Shown here one piece after another: positions 1 to 9,677 of a DNA stretch of 64,000 nucleotides; within the stretch, counting starts at the first letter, position 1; the number at the start of each line of letters is the position of its first letter. A program made the position numbers and the translations under genes. The DNA is from Neptunomonas marina (lineage in GTDB: Bacteria; Pseudomonadota; Gammaproteobacteria; Pseudomonadales; Balneatricaceae): NCBI RefSeq assembly GCF_004005935.1, contig NZ_SACQ01000007.1, positions 62,001-126,000 of the forward strand. Direction: 5' to 3'. The notes below the pieces were generated by a model. The model did not search any database. It worked only from the letters and a program-made list of their open reading frames with translations, and was not told the origin of the DNA.

Positions 1-15
1 TACTAGGGAGATTCA

Positions 16-1203
16 ATGGCTGATACTGAAACCGCTGATATGATCCCTGCCACCCCCCAACACGGCATGAGTGCTCTCACTGACGATGCCGAACGGAACC
101 GACTGCTGGCTGAAATGGCTGAGCAGTCCACCGATATGATTTCACGCCATACGCCCGATGAGTGGCGATTTATCTACGCGTCTCCCGCTGTCGAGATGCT
201 GCTGGGTTACTCGGTTGACGAGATTATCGGCCGATCCGCATCGGAGTTATACCATCCCGATGATCGCGATGACTTTGAGCGCCGCCGCCCCACCGTGGTG
301 TATCAGCAGGGTTTCTACACCCACACCTACCGCTTTCGGCGCAAGGATGGCGCTTATACGTGGTTAGAAAGCACCAGCCGGTCGATCCGTGATCCCGAGA
401 GTGGCGAGCTGCGCGAAATATTGGTTGTGTCACGTGATGTGAGCCACCGCATTGAAGCGGATCAGCGTATGCAACGCTACCAAGAGGAGCTGAGCCGTGC
501 CGCGCGTCTGGTGGCGATGGGCGAGATGGCCTCTGGTTTGGCCCATGAGCTGAATCAGCCACTCACCGCAATCACCAACTATGTGCGTGGTATCGAGCGG
601 CGCATTCAGGCAACCCCTGCGCCGACGCTTGACGAGTTGGTACTGCCGCTGGAAAAGATCGGTAAAACCTCGCTACGTGCCGGTGAGATTCTACACCGTA
701 TGATGGACTTCACCCGCAAGCGTGAACCGACCCGCTCGGCACTATCCCTGCATCCTGTGATCGAAGATCTCATCGAATTCTGTGCGCATATTGCAAAAGC
801 GCACAATGTCACGCTTGAGAACTGCGTGACCCGTGCCCTACCCCAGATTACGGCGGATAAAATCCAGCTTGAGCAGGTGCTTTTGAACTTGCTGACTAAT
901 GCAATCGAAGCGAGCCACAGCAACCCAGATGAGCCACCACGCCATGTCTGGGTGGAAGCTTCTCTGTGCAGCAACGAAGAGGTTATAATTTCAGTGTGCG
1001 ATCAAGGTGTTGGGCTGGGTGAGAGCAGCGTTGATAAACTGTTTGAACAGTTCTACACCACCAAACCAGAAGGGCTGGGTATGGGGCTTGGCATTAGCCG
1101 ATCTCTCGTTGAAGCACACGGTGGCTCCTTGAGCGCTGAAAACCAGATTCATGGCGGCGCCGCTTTTCGGATCCGCTTACCCGGTGTAATTTCGCCAAAC
1201 TGA
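16..1203 (+). CDS. Cytoplasmic PAS-domain sensor histidine kinase (FixL-like)
   Basis: Predicted sensor kinase that phosphorylates the response regulator encoded 7 bases downstream. The 395-residue protein has no membrane segment, so it should sense an internal signal. One PAS domain lies at about residues 35-147 and continues into a HisKA domain with phospho-acceptor H177 in the motif AHELNQP. The ATPase domain shows the N box (NLLTNAIEAS, about 290-300), a DQGVGLG box and a GLGMGLG box near the C-terminus. An AGGGAG ribosome site lies just upstream of the ATG. The PAS domain has no obvious haem-ligating histidine pattern that I can assign with confidence, so the signal is unknown. The kinase class is clear; the pathway it controls is not. 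Confidence 0.9.
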   Translation: MADTETADMIPATPQHGMSALTDDAERNRLLAEMAEQSTDMISRHTPDEWRFIYASPAVEMLLGYSVDEIIGRSASELYHPDDRDDFERRRPTVVYQQGFYTHTYRFRRKDGAYTWLESTSRSIRDPESGELREILVVSRDVSHRIEADQRMQRYQEELSRAARLVAMGEMASGLAHELNQPLTAITNYVRGIERRIQATPAPTLDELVLPLEKIGKTSLRAGEILHRMMDFTRKREPTRSALSLHPVIEDLIEFCAHIAKAHNVTLENCVTRALPQITADKIQLEQVLLNLLTNAIEASHSNPDEPPRHVWVEASLCSNEEVIISVCDQGVGLGESSVDKLFEQFYTTKPEGLGMGLGISRSLVEAHGGSLSAENQIHGGAAFRIRLPGVISPN

Positions 1204-1210
1204 GGCAGGC

Positions 1211-2495
<1,285 letters not shown>

Positions 2496-2560
2496 GGCTT
2501 CGGTAGAATTGCCGGTCCTGTACAAATCCTATACAACTCCCACGAATTTTGAGGTTAAGC

Positions 2561-2773
2561 ATGGCACGTGTCACTGTTGAAGATTGCTTGGAAAATGTAG
2601 ATAACCGCTTTGAGCTGGTTATGGTTGCAGCAAAGCGCGCGCGTCAGCTAGCTACTGGCGGTAAAGACCCTAAGGTTGACCGTGAAAATGACAAAGACAC
2701 GGTTGTAGCACTGCGTGAAATCGCAGACGGTCTTGTTGATAAAACCGTTTTGGACGACGTTAACGAGAAATAA
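2561..2773 (+). CDS. rpoZ: RNA polymerase omega subunit
   Basis: Small RNA polymerase subunit that helps fold and hold the beta-prime subunit and contributes to a ppGpp site. I chose the ATG at 2561, giving 70 residues beginning MARVTVEDC, because a GAGGTT ribosome site lies at 2551-2556 and this matches the family N-terminus. An in-frame TTG at 2549 would add four residues and has no comparable site. The conserved [16 protein letters not shown] segment lies at about residues 14-29. It sits between gmk and spoT as in E. coli and Pseudomonas. Confidence 0.97.
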   Translation: MARVTVEDCLENVDNRFELVMVAAKRARQLATGGKDPKVDRENDKDTVVALREIADGLVDKTVLDDVNEK

Positions 2774-2857
2774 CCCGCCAAAAGTTGTCGGCGATTATTC
2801 CATCCTTGGGCGTTTGACAGTAGATTATCACTAGCGCCCTGTTGTACCGGAGGAATA

Positions 2858-4972
2858 ATGCCGACGATCGATGCTCTATCCAATCGACTGAACGAATATC
2901 TGGATCTACAGCAGATTCGGTCAGTTCGTCGTGCGTATTTCTACGCTGAGCAGGCCCACGATGGCCAGCGCCGTAAAAGCGGCGAACCTTACGTTACCCA
3001 CCCCTTAGCTGTTTCCAGCATCCTTGCCAATATGCATATGGACCATCAGAGCCTGATGGCTGCCATGCTCCATGATGTGATTGAAGACACCGAAATCAGT
3101 TATGAGGGTATCGCCGGTCAGTTTGGTGAGTCGGTGGCGGATATCGTCGATGGTGTGTCAAAGCTGACCCATCTAGAGTTTGAAACCAAAGCCGAAGCGC
3201 AGGCGGAAAACTTCCAAAAAATGGTGCTGGCGATGGCGGAGGATATCCGCGTCATGCTGGTGAAGTTGGCAGATCGCCTGCACAACATGCGCACACTGGG
3301 CGCTATGCCGCCGGTAAAACAGCGCCGCATTGCCAAAGAAACTATGGACATCTATGCGCCTGTTGCAGCCCGCTTGGGTATGCGCGATGTACAGGTTGAA
3401 CTGGAAGATTTGGCGTTCCAATCTTACTACCCTATGCGTGCGAAGCGTATTCGACGTGCCGTGATTCAGGCGCGTGGTCAGCGTAAAGATATGGTCGGCT
3501 CTATCGAAGAGGCGATTCGTGCGCGCCTAGCACTGGAGCGCTTGCCCGGCGTCGTGGTAGGGCGTGAGAAACACCTCTATAGCATCTACTCAAAGATGAA
3601 GGCGCAGCGTAAATCCTTCTCTGAAATTATGGATGTGTTTGCGTTTCGAATTGTCACCGAAACAGTGGATGACTGTTACCGTATTTTAGGGGCCATCCAT
3701 AATCTGTATAAGCCGGTCCATGGCCGCTTTAAAGACTATATCGCTATCCCTAAAGCCAATGGCTATCAATCTCTGCACACCGAGCTATTTGGTGCGCGCG
3801 ACATCACCATTGAAGTGCAGATCCGCACCCGTGAGATGGACGCAGTGGCGAACCAGGGGATTGCTGAGCACAGTAACTATAAAATGTACGGCGATTCTGC
3901 CAGCGCTGTGGGCTCCTACAACCGAGCACGTAAGTGGGTGCAAGGCTTGTTGGAGATGCAGAAGAAGGCGGGCGACTCGATGGAGTTTATCGAGCACGTT
4001 AAGAAAGACCTCTTCCCTGACGAAGTCTATGTTTTCACACCACAGGGCAGAATTTTAGAGCTACCGCGGGGGGCAACGCCGGTTGATTTCGCCTATGCCG
4101 TGCATACGGATATCGGTAACTCTTGTGTATCGTGCCGTATTAATCGTCGTTTAGCGCCGTTATCGGAGCCGCTCGAAAGTGGCGAAACGGTTGAGATCAT
4201 CACGACACCGAGCGCGCAGCCGAACATGGCGTGGCTCAACTTTGTTGTGACCGGCAAAGCACGTTCGAGCATCCGTCACTTTTTGAAGAATCAACAGCGC
4301 CATGAATCGGTAGAACTGGGGCGCCGTTTGCTAAACCAGTTTTTGGGTCACTACAGCGCATCCATCGATGAGATCGATCCCGACAAACTAGCGCAGCTGC
4401 TGAAAGAAGCGGACTTTAGCGAGTTGGATGATCTGCTAGAAGATATCGGGATGGGCAACCGGATGGCTTATGTGGTCGCACGTAAGCTAAAGCCTGAAGA
4501 TAAGGTCGATAACGAACCGGTTAAGGACAACCAAAAGCCAATTGCGGTACAGGGTACCGAAGGTATGGTTATCCAATACGCGAAGTGCTGCCGCCCGTTG
4601 CCGGGTGATAAAATCGTTGGTCACTTTAGTAGTGGCCGTGGTTTAGTGGTGCATCGCACTGAGTGTCGCAATATCCGTTACATGAAGGATGATCCGGAGA
4701 AGTGTATCTACCTTGAGTGGTCAGCGGCGATGGATGATGAGTTCAGCGCTGTGCTGAAAATTGAAGTGGCGGCACAGCGTGGTGCAATCGCCACCCTAGC
4801 GACCACGGTTTCGGCTACCGGTGCCAACATTCTGCGTATCGATATGGGTGAGAAAGAGGGGCAGCTCTCAACGGTAGACATGGAGATCACCGTAACAGAT
4901 CGGATTCATCTGGCGCGGGTTATTAAACGGCTACGTGTTATCCGTACGGTGACACGAGTAACACGGCTATAA
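2858..4972 (+). CDS. spoT: Bifunctional (p)ppGpp synthetase/hydrolase SpoT
   Basis: Makes and degrades the stringent-response alarmone (p)ppGpp. The 704-residue protein has the full RelA/SpoT layout. An HD hydrolase domain carries an intact LHDVIEDTE motif at residues 71-79, so hydrolysis should be active. The synthetase domain lies at about 235-345 and includes EVQIRTREMD near 318. A TGS domain starts near 387 (DEVYVFTPQG), and a C-terminal ACT domain starts near 628. The synthetase signature follows the SpoT pattern, but activity cannot be proven from sequence. A CCGGAGGA ribosome site precedes the ATG. The 84-base gap from rpoZ is compatible with one operon. Confidence 0.97.
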   Translation: MPTIDALSNRLNEYLDLQQIRSVRRAYFYAEQAHDGQRRKSGEPYVTHPLAVSSILANMHMDHQSLMAAMLHDVIEDTEISYEGIAGQFGESVADIVDGVSKLTHLEFETKAEAQAENFQKMVLAMAEDIRVMLVKLADRLHNMRTLGAMPPVKQRRIAKETMDIYAPVAARLGMRDVQVELEDLAFQSYYPMRAKRIRRAVIQARGQRKDMVGSIEEAIRARLALERLPGVVVGREKHLYSIYSKMKAQRKSFSEIMDVFAFRIVTETVDDCYRILGAIHNLYKPVHGRFKDYIAIPKANGYQSLHTELFGARDITIEVQIRTREMDAVANQGIAEHSNYKMYGDSASAVGSYNRARKWVQGLLEMQKKAGDSMEFIEHVKKDLFPDEVYVFTPQGRILELPRGATPVDFAYAVHTDIGNSCVSCRINRRLAPLSEPLESGETVEIITTPSAQPNMAWLNFVVTGKARSSIRHFLKNQQRHESVELGRRLLNQFLGHYSASIDEIDPDKLAQLLKEADFSELDDLLEDIGMGNRMAYVVARKLKPEDKVDNEPVKDNQKPIAVQGTEGMVIQYAKCCRPLPGDKIVGHFSSGRGLVVHRTECRNIRYMKDDPEKCIYLEWSAAMDDEFSAVLKIEVAAQRGAIATLATTVSATGANILRIDMGEKEGQLSTVDMEITVTDRIHLARVIKRLRVIRTVTRVTRL

Positions 4973-4985
4973 CGGCTCACGTGTT

Positions 4986-5051
4986 GGCCAATCCTGCCGA
5001 CACGTCAAAGGACTGCTATTATGGTAGAGAAGAAAGCTCAGCCATAATAGC
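4986..5051 (+). repeat. Two inverted repeats downstream of spoT
   Basis: The spoT-HDOD gap holds two hairpin-capable repeats. At about 4989-5007 an ACGTGT-TGGC arm faces GCCG-ACACGT, a 10-base stem with one G-U pair. At 5015-5024 GCTATTATGG faces its exact complement at 5042-5051 across a 17-base loop. Neither is followed by a clear T-run, so they are not classic terminators. The second ends about 22 bases before the HDOD gene ribosome site and could be an operator or a leader structure. Function is unknown. Confidence 0.55.
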
Positions 5052-5080
5052 GCTGGCAACACTGCAATGGAGATAGGAAA

Positions 5081-6400
5081 TTGGCGATTGGGGTAAGCAC
5101 CTTAGATCATGTGGCGCAACAAGATAACGGTGCGCGAATTGTATTGCTGCATGACAGTGAAGGCAAAGTACTGGTGGTTCTGCCGGTCGATAAACTGCTC
5201 AACCTTGTCCCCATTTGGCGCGATTCAGAGCGCCATCTGCAGCCGGTGAAAGCGGCCGATGTAAAACGTTTCTTTAGCCAAGATCAACTGCAAATTGAAG
5301 CCGGGCAGCGCAAGTTGTTCTCTCTGCCTGTGATCCTCGATAGCGACCTTGATGTAGCACCATCTCTGAATATCGTTGAGCCGCTCAGTGGCCTTGAATT
5401 CACCGCTGATCGTAGTTGGTATACGAAACACGCGGATATCATGGAGATTGGCGTAGGCCTGCCTGATATCGACAAGGTACAGCCTGAGGGCGACGATGAA
5501 GCGGTGATCACGCGCGCAGTAGAGCGCTTCACCGCACTGCGTATAAAGCAGCGCCTTGAAGATACGCTAGGCTTACCCAGCCTTGCGCCGACGACGCAGA
5601 AAATTATCTCACTGCGCTCAGATCCTGCAGCGGGCGTTGATAACTTAGTACCGGTTGTGAAGGTGGACCAGAGCTTAGCCGCGCAGGTGATGAGCTGGTC
5701 GGTCTCTCCTTTCTACGCTGCCCCTGGCAGTATCCAGTCGATCGAAGATGCGATTATTCGGGTATTAGGTTTTGACCTTGTGGTGAACCTTGCACTGGGT
5801 ATCGCAATGGGTAAAACACTGGACCTACCAGAGGATGTGCCGCGCAATGCGACGCCTTACTGGTTGCAGGCAGTTTACACGGCCACATTGTCCGAGCGTC
5901 TAGCGAAGCAGATGGAACCTGATGTGCGCCCTAAACCGGGACTGGCCTATCTAACAGGGCTGCTGCATTCCTTCGGTTATGTCATCTTGGCACACCTATT
6001 TCCTCCGCACTTCTCACTGCTATCACGCTATATCGAGGCCAATCCGAATATCCGCCTTGATTACATCGAAAAACACATTTTGCATGTAACGCGTGAACAG
6101 ATTGGTGCGTGGTTGATGGAGTGCTGGAGCCTTCCTGAAGAGGTTTGCAATGGTGTGCGCTACCTAAACGAGCCACAACATCCTAAAGCAGAAGGCTTCT
6201 CAAAGGTGGTATTCATCGCCAACCGTGCGCTGCGCTATGAAGGTTGGGCTGATGGCCCGCTTGAGCGCATCCCGAACACGCTGCTTGAGGAGTGTGGATT
6301 ATCGCATCGTCAAATCAACGCTGAGATCGAGTTTATGCGTAAAGAGAGCGATGCGCTGGATGACCTAACCAAAACATTGGCAGGTCAAAGCCGGAAGTAA
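5081..6400 (+). CDS. YbaK-like/HDOD-domain signalling protein
   Basis: The 439-residue protein has an N-terminal region (about 10-160) resembling YbaK/ProX aminoacyl-tRNA deacylase domains and a C-terminal HDOD domain (about 170-375). HDOD domains are HD-related but usually lack catalytic metal ligands and act in signalling. The HDOD part shows the LPSLAPTTQKI start, a VVKVDQSLAAQVMSW helix pair and a later GLLHSFGYVILAHLF stretch. I accept the TTG at 5081 because GGAGATAGG lies just upstream and no better in-frame start was seen. It follows spoT but is separated by hairpin repeats, so it may have its own control. Whether the YbaK part still edits mischarged tRNA cannot be judged. Confidence 0.8.
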   Translation: MAIGVSTLDHVAQQDNGARIVLLHDSEGKVLVVLPVDKLLNLVPIWRDSERHLQPVKAADVKRFFSQDQLQIEAGQRKLFSLPVILDSDLDVAPSLNIVEPLSGLEFTADRSWYTKHADIMEIGVGLPDIDKVQPEGDDEAVITRAVERFTALRIKQRLEDTLGLPSLAPTTQKIISLRSDPAAGVDNLVPVVKVDQSLAAQVMSWSVSPFYAAPGSIQSIEDAIIRVLGFDLVVNLALGIAMGKTLDLPEDVPRNATPYWLQAVYTATLSERLAKQMEPDVRPKPGLAYLTGLLHSFGYVILAHLFPPHFSLLSRYIEANPNIRLDYIEKHILHVTREQIGAWLMECWSLPEEVCNGVRYLNEPQHPKAEGFSKVVFIANRALRYEGWADGPLERIPNTLLEECGLSHRQINAEIEFMRKESDALDDLTKTLAGQSRK

Positions 6401-6404
6401 ATAA

Positions 6405-6427
6405 GAGCGGGGGTACCCGCTCTTTTT
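6405..6427. terminator. Bidirectional terminator between the HDOD gene and yheS
   Basis: A seven-pair stem GAGCGGG/CCCGCTC with a four-base GGTA loop is followed by five T on the plus strand. It sits between two convergent genes and overlaps the yheS stop region. Confidence 0.85.
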
Positions 6428-8354
6428 AGTTCGCAAACGCTGAAATCTCTGCTTCAAGCTGCTCCAAGGCTTCACTCTGCTCCATCCATTCAAGCTCAGT
6501 GGCCTCATTGTCTTGCGTCAATGTTGCTTGCTGGGCAAGCAGCTCCTTAAGCTGCGCTTTCTGCTCCGCTTCATACAGGCTGCTATCTGCAAGCTGCTCC
6601 TCCACTTCGGCAAGTTGTGTTTGGTAGGTCTCCATTGCCTGTTCGAGGGCGCTGAGGCGTTTTTTGATAGGACTTAGCTGTTTACGGCGCTCTGCCTCCA
6701 AGCGTTTTTGCTCTTTGCGCTCAGTCGCTGATAGCGAACGGCCTTGGCGTTCAGTGCTAGGTTGTGACGCTTGCGCCTCTTGGCGGCGCTGATCAGCTAA
6801 CCAACGCTGATAATCATCGAGATCGCCACTGAAGTCGGTAACCTCGCCGTTAGCGACCAGCAGGAACTGATCCACTGTATTGCGCAAGAGGTGACGATCG
6901 TGCGACACCAAGATCACCGCCCCTTCAAACCCCTGCAACGCGACGGTTAGGGCATGCCGTACCTCAAGGTCCAAGTGGTTGGTGGGCTCATCAAGCAGCA
7001 ATAAGTTAGGCTTTTGCCATGCGATCAGCGCCAGCGCAACACGTGCTTTTTCACCGCCGGAGAAACGTTTTACCGGCTCCAGAGCTGCATCACCGATAAA
7101 GCCAAAGCTACCTAAAAAGTTTCTTACCGCTTGGTCAGTGGCCTCAGGTGATATGCGCATGATGTGCAGCAGTGGTGATGCTTCAAGATCTAATGCTTCG
7201 AGCTGGTGTTGAGCAAAGTAACCAATGCGCAGATGCTCGCCGCAGTGACGCTCGCCCTTGAGCAACGCTAAGTCACTGACGAGGGTTTTGATGAGTGTTG
7301 ATTTACCGGCCCCGTTAGGTCCCAGTAAGCCGATACGTGAGCCGGGGTTCAGCGTAAGTGAGGTGCCGGCAAGAATGGTTTTCCCGGAATAACCACAGTC
7401 AGCTTTACGCAGCGATAGCAGCGGGTGGGAAACCTTATCACTGCTAGGGAAGGTGAAACTAAAAGGGCTGTCCACATGCGCTGCGGCGATCATCTCCATG
7501 CGCTCAAGCTCTTTTATACGGCTTTGCGCTTGTTTCGCTTTGCTGGCTTTGGCGCGGAAGCGGCGCACAAAGTTTTCGATCTCGGCGATACGTTGTTGCT
7601 GTTTCTCAAATTGCGCTTGCTGCTGTGCTAACCGCTCTGCACGCGCGCGCTCAAAGTGGCTGTACTGGCCTTTGTAGATATCCAGCTTTTGGTTGCTCAT
7701 ATGAACAACATGGGTCACAACCTGATCGATAAAGTCGCGGTCGTGCGAGATTAGCAATAGTGTGCCGGGGTAACTTTTGAGCCATTGCTCAAGCCATAGT
7801 GTGGCGTCGAGATCCAAGTGGTTGGTGGGCTCATCCAACAGCAGTATATCGGAGCGGCACATCAGCGCTTGCGCGAGGTTGAGGCGTATTCGCCAGCCCC
7901 CGGACAGCGATTTCACCGCTTTTTCGAGGTCTTGGGTGGTAAAGCCTAGGCCCATCAAAAGTTGTTCGGCGCGTGCTTTGGCGGAGTAACCGTCAAGGGC
8001 ATCTAGTTGGGCATGTAGCTCACCGAGCTTATCGGTTTGATGGGCTTGCTCTGCTGCCGCAATTGCTTGCTGGACCGCGCGCAGCGGTTGATCGCCATCG
8101 AGGACATAGTCGATCACAGTGCGATCGATCGCTGTGACCTCTTGCGCCATATGAGCAAAAGTTAAGTTATTAGGGAGGTAAAGATCACCTGCGTCGGCAT
8201 GAAGTTCGCCAAGTAGTAACTTAAATAAGCTAGACTTACCTACACCGTTGGCGCCAATAATACCGACGCGCCAGCCGCTGTGAATGGTCAGATCGGCTTG
8301 CTCAAGCAGGAACTGAGTGCCGCGATGTAAACTGAGTTGAGATAACTGAATCAT
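6426..8354 (-). CDS. yheS: ABC-F family ATPase YheS
   Basis: Soluble ribosome-associated ABC-F ATPase with two nucleotide-binding domains and no membrane part; family members act on stalled or initiating ribosomes. The 642-residue protein shows Walker A GANGVGKSS near 34-42, the first signature LSGGWR and Walker B LLLDEPTNHLD. After a charged linker rich in Q, E and R comes a second Walker A GPNGAGKST near 345, with FSGGEKAR and a second LLLDEPTNHLD. A lysine/glutamate-rich coiled-coil tail ends the protein. The N-terminus and linker match E. coli YheS better than Uup or EttA. It is divergent from the TIGR02444 gene with only 23 bases between starts. Confidence 0.93.
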   Translation of the reverse strand: MIQLSQLSLHRGTQFLLEQADLTIHSGWRVGIIGANGVGKSSLFKLLLGELHADAGDLYLPNNLTFAHMAQEVTAIDRTVIDYVLDGDQPLRAVQQAIAAAEQAHQTDKLGELHAQLDALDGYSAKARAEQLLMGLGFTTQDLEKAVKSLSGGWRIRLNLAQALMCRSDILLLDEPTNHLDLDATLWLEQWLKSYPGTLLLISHDRDFIDQVVTHVVHMSNQKLDIYKGQYSHFERARAERLAQQQAQFEKQQQRIAEIENFVRRFRAKASKAKQAQSRIKELERMEMIAAAHVDSPFSFTFPSSDKVSHPLLSLRKADCGYSGKTILAGTSLTLNPGSRIGLLGPNGAGKSTLIKTLVSDLALLKGERHCGEHLRIGYFAQHQLEALDLEASPLLHIMRISPEATDQAVRNFLGSFGFIGDAALEPVKRFSGGEKARVALALIAWQKPNLLLLDEPTNHLDLEVRHALTVALQGFEGAVILVSHDRHLLRNTVDQFLLVANGEVTDFSGDLDDYQRWLADQRRQEAQASQPSTERQGRSLSATERKEQKRLEAERRKQLSPIKKRLSALEQAMETYQTQLAEVEEQLADSSLYEAEQKAQLKELLAQQATLTQDNEATELEWMEQSEALEQLEAEISAFAN

Positions 8355-8377
8355 AGGCGCAGGATTTTATCATAGCT

Positions 8378-8869
8378 ATGTCATTACAGAATCCTCTTTG
8401 GGACTTTGCGCTAAAAACCTACAGCGAACCTGATGTTGAAGCTGCCTGCCTAGCGCTGCAGGATGGCTGTGGTTTGAGTGTTAACGCGATACTCTTTGCA
8501 TTGTGGCTGGCTGAACAGGGGCGCGAGTATCACGTTGATGCAGCCGCACATGAGCAGATAGCACAGTGGCAGAATAAGGTAACGGCATCGATTCGCAGGG
8601 CGCGCTTACATGTTCGCGGGCAGCGAGATATGAGCGGGTTATACCAAACGCTCAAGACGGTGGAGCTGGAAGCTGAACAGGCAGAGCTTGCGATGTTTTA
8701 TCAGCTCACCGAGCAGATGCCCGTGATCGCAGACTGCGATGTGGCGCTCTTACGCTACAATAATTTACTCGCTGTCAGTGGCTCCGAGTGTAGTGGAGTG
8801 TGTCGTGAACAGCTCGAAAATTTGCGCCAAGCTCTATTAAAAGCGCAACAAAAGCTAGAGCCCTTCTGA
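8378..8869 (+). CDS. TIGR02444 (DUF2390) family protein
   Basis: Conserved protein of unknown function, 163 residues, cytoplasmic by sequence. It begins with LWDFALKTYSEPDVEAACLALQDGCGLSVN, split here into LWDFALKTYS and the following CLALQDG segment, which is typical of the TIGR02444 family. The middle is rich in charged helix-forming residues (RRARLHVRGQRDM, ELEAEQAEL). It sits head to head with yheS, an arrangement I recall from Pseudomonas, so a link to the ABC-F protein is possible but unproven. The divergent starts are too close for two separate long regulatory regions. Confidence 0.8.
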   Translation: MSLQNPLWDFALKTYSEPDVEAACLALQDGCGLSVNAILFALWLAEQGREYHVDAAAHEQIAQWQNKVTASIRRARLHVRGQRDMSGLYQTLKTVELEAEQAELAMFYQLTEQMPVIADCDVALLRYNNLLAVSGSECSGVCREQLENLRQALLKAQQKLEPF

Positions 8870-8935
8870 ACTTTACGGTTTAATCAAACACTAACGCTTA
8901 TTCAAAGCAGATCCAGTAGCAAGGAAAACGAAAGA

Positions 8936-9634
8936 ATGAAAAAAACATTACTGACCATGGCAATCGTCTCTTCGTTTGCAGTCATGCCAGTTGCACAAGC
9001 GGTTGAGCTGAACACTGAAGAGCAGAAAGTGAGCTACAGCCTTGGTCTAGTCTTGGGTGAAAAGCTGCAACAAGACATCAGTCAACTTGATATTGAAGCA
9101 TTCACAAAAGCCGTTGAAGCGATCTATTCCGGTGAAGAGCCTGCGATGACCCGCGAAGAGGTGGGTGCAACGATGCAGGCATTCCAGATGAAGAAACTGG
9201 AAGAACAGCGTCAGGCGGCTGCAAAAATCGCTGAGGACAATCTTGCTGCGGGCCAGAACTATCTGAAAGACAATGGCGCTCGCGATGGCGTGAAGACAAC
9301 AGAATCAGGCCTACAGTATGAAGAGCTGGTGGCTGGTGATGGTAAACAACCTACCGCGGAAGACACTGTAAAGGTTCACTACCGTGGCACCTTGATCGAT
9401 GGTACTGAGTTTGACAGCTCCTACGCACGAAATGAGCCAGTATCCTTCCCGCTGAATGGTGTGATCCCAGGCTGGACGGAAGGTCTACAGCTGATGAAAG
9501 AGGGCGGCAAAGCTAAGTTGGCCATTCCAGCTGATCTAGCATACGGCCCAGGCGGCATGGGTAACGTGATTGGACCAAACTCAACACTAGTATTTGAAGT
9601 TGAGTTGCTTGAGGTTAACCCGAAAGCCGAATAA
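8936..9634 (+). CDS. Periplasmic FKBP-type peptidyl-prolyl isomerase (FklB/Mip-like)
   Basis: Catalyses cis-trans isomerisation of proline peptide bonds and helps fold envelope proteins. The 232-residue protein has a signal peptide (MKKTLLTMAIV, cleavage after AQA near 22). A helical dimerisation domain follows at about 25-125 (SYSLGLVLGEKLQ), then a C-terminal FKBP domain at about 140-230. The FKBP motifs VKVHYRGTLIDGTEFDSSY and FPLNGVIPGWTEGLQ are intact, as is the VFEVELLEV end. Length and layout fit the FkpA/Mip/FklB group. It lies near rsd/algQ, as FKBP genes do in Pseudomonas. A terminator follows. Confidence 0.93.
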   Translation: MKKTLLTMAIVSSFAVMPVAQAVELNTEEQKVSYSLGLVLGEKLQQDISQLDIEAFTKAVEAIYSGEEPAMTREEVGATMQAFQMKKLEEQRQAAAKIAEDNLAAGQNYLKDNGARDGVKTTESGLQYEELVAGDGKQPTAEDTVKVHYRGTLIDGTEFDSSYARNEPVSFPLNGVIPGWTEGLQLMKEGGKAKLAIPADLAYGPGGMGNVIGPNSTLVFEVELLEVNPKAE

Positions 9635-9649
9635 GCCAGTACAGAGTAA

Positions 9650-9677
9650 AAAATGGCCGCAATAGCGGCCATTTTTA
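9650..9677. terminator. Bidirectional terminator after the FKBP gene
   Basis: The stem ATGGCCGC/GCGGCCAT with an AATA loop is flanked by A-run and T-run. It serves the FKBP gene on the plus strand and overlaps the stop codon of the convergent WD40 gene. Confidence 0.9.

Noticed and set aside
2549-2560. Longer rpoZ from an upstream TTG
   Set aside because: The ribosome site at 2551-2556 and the family N-terminus support the ATG at 2561.
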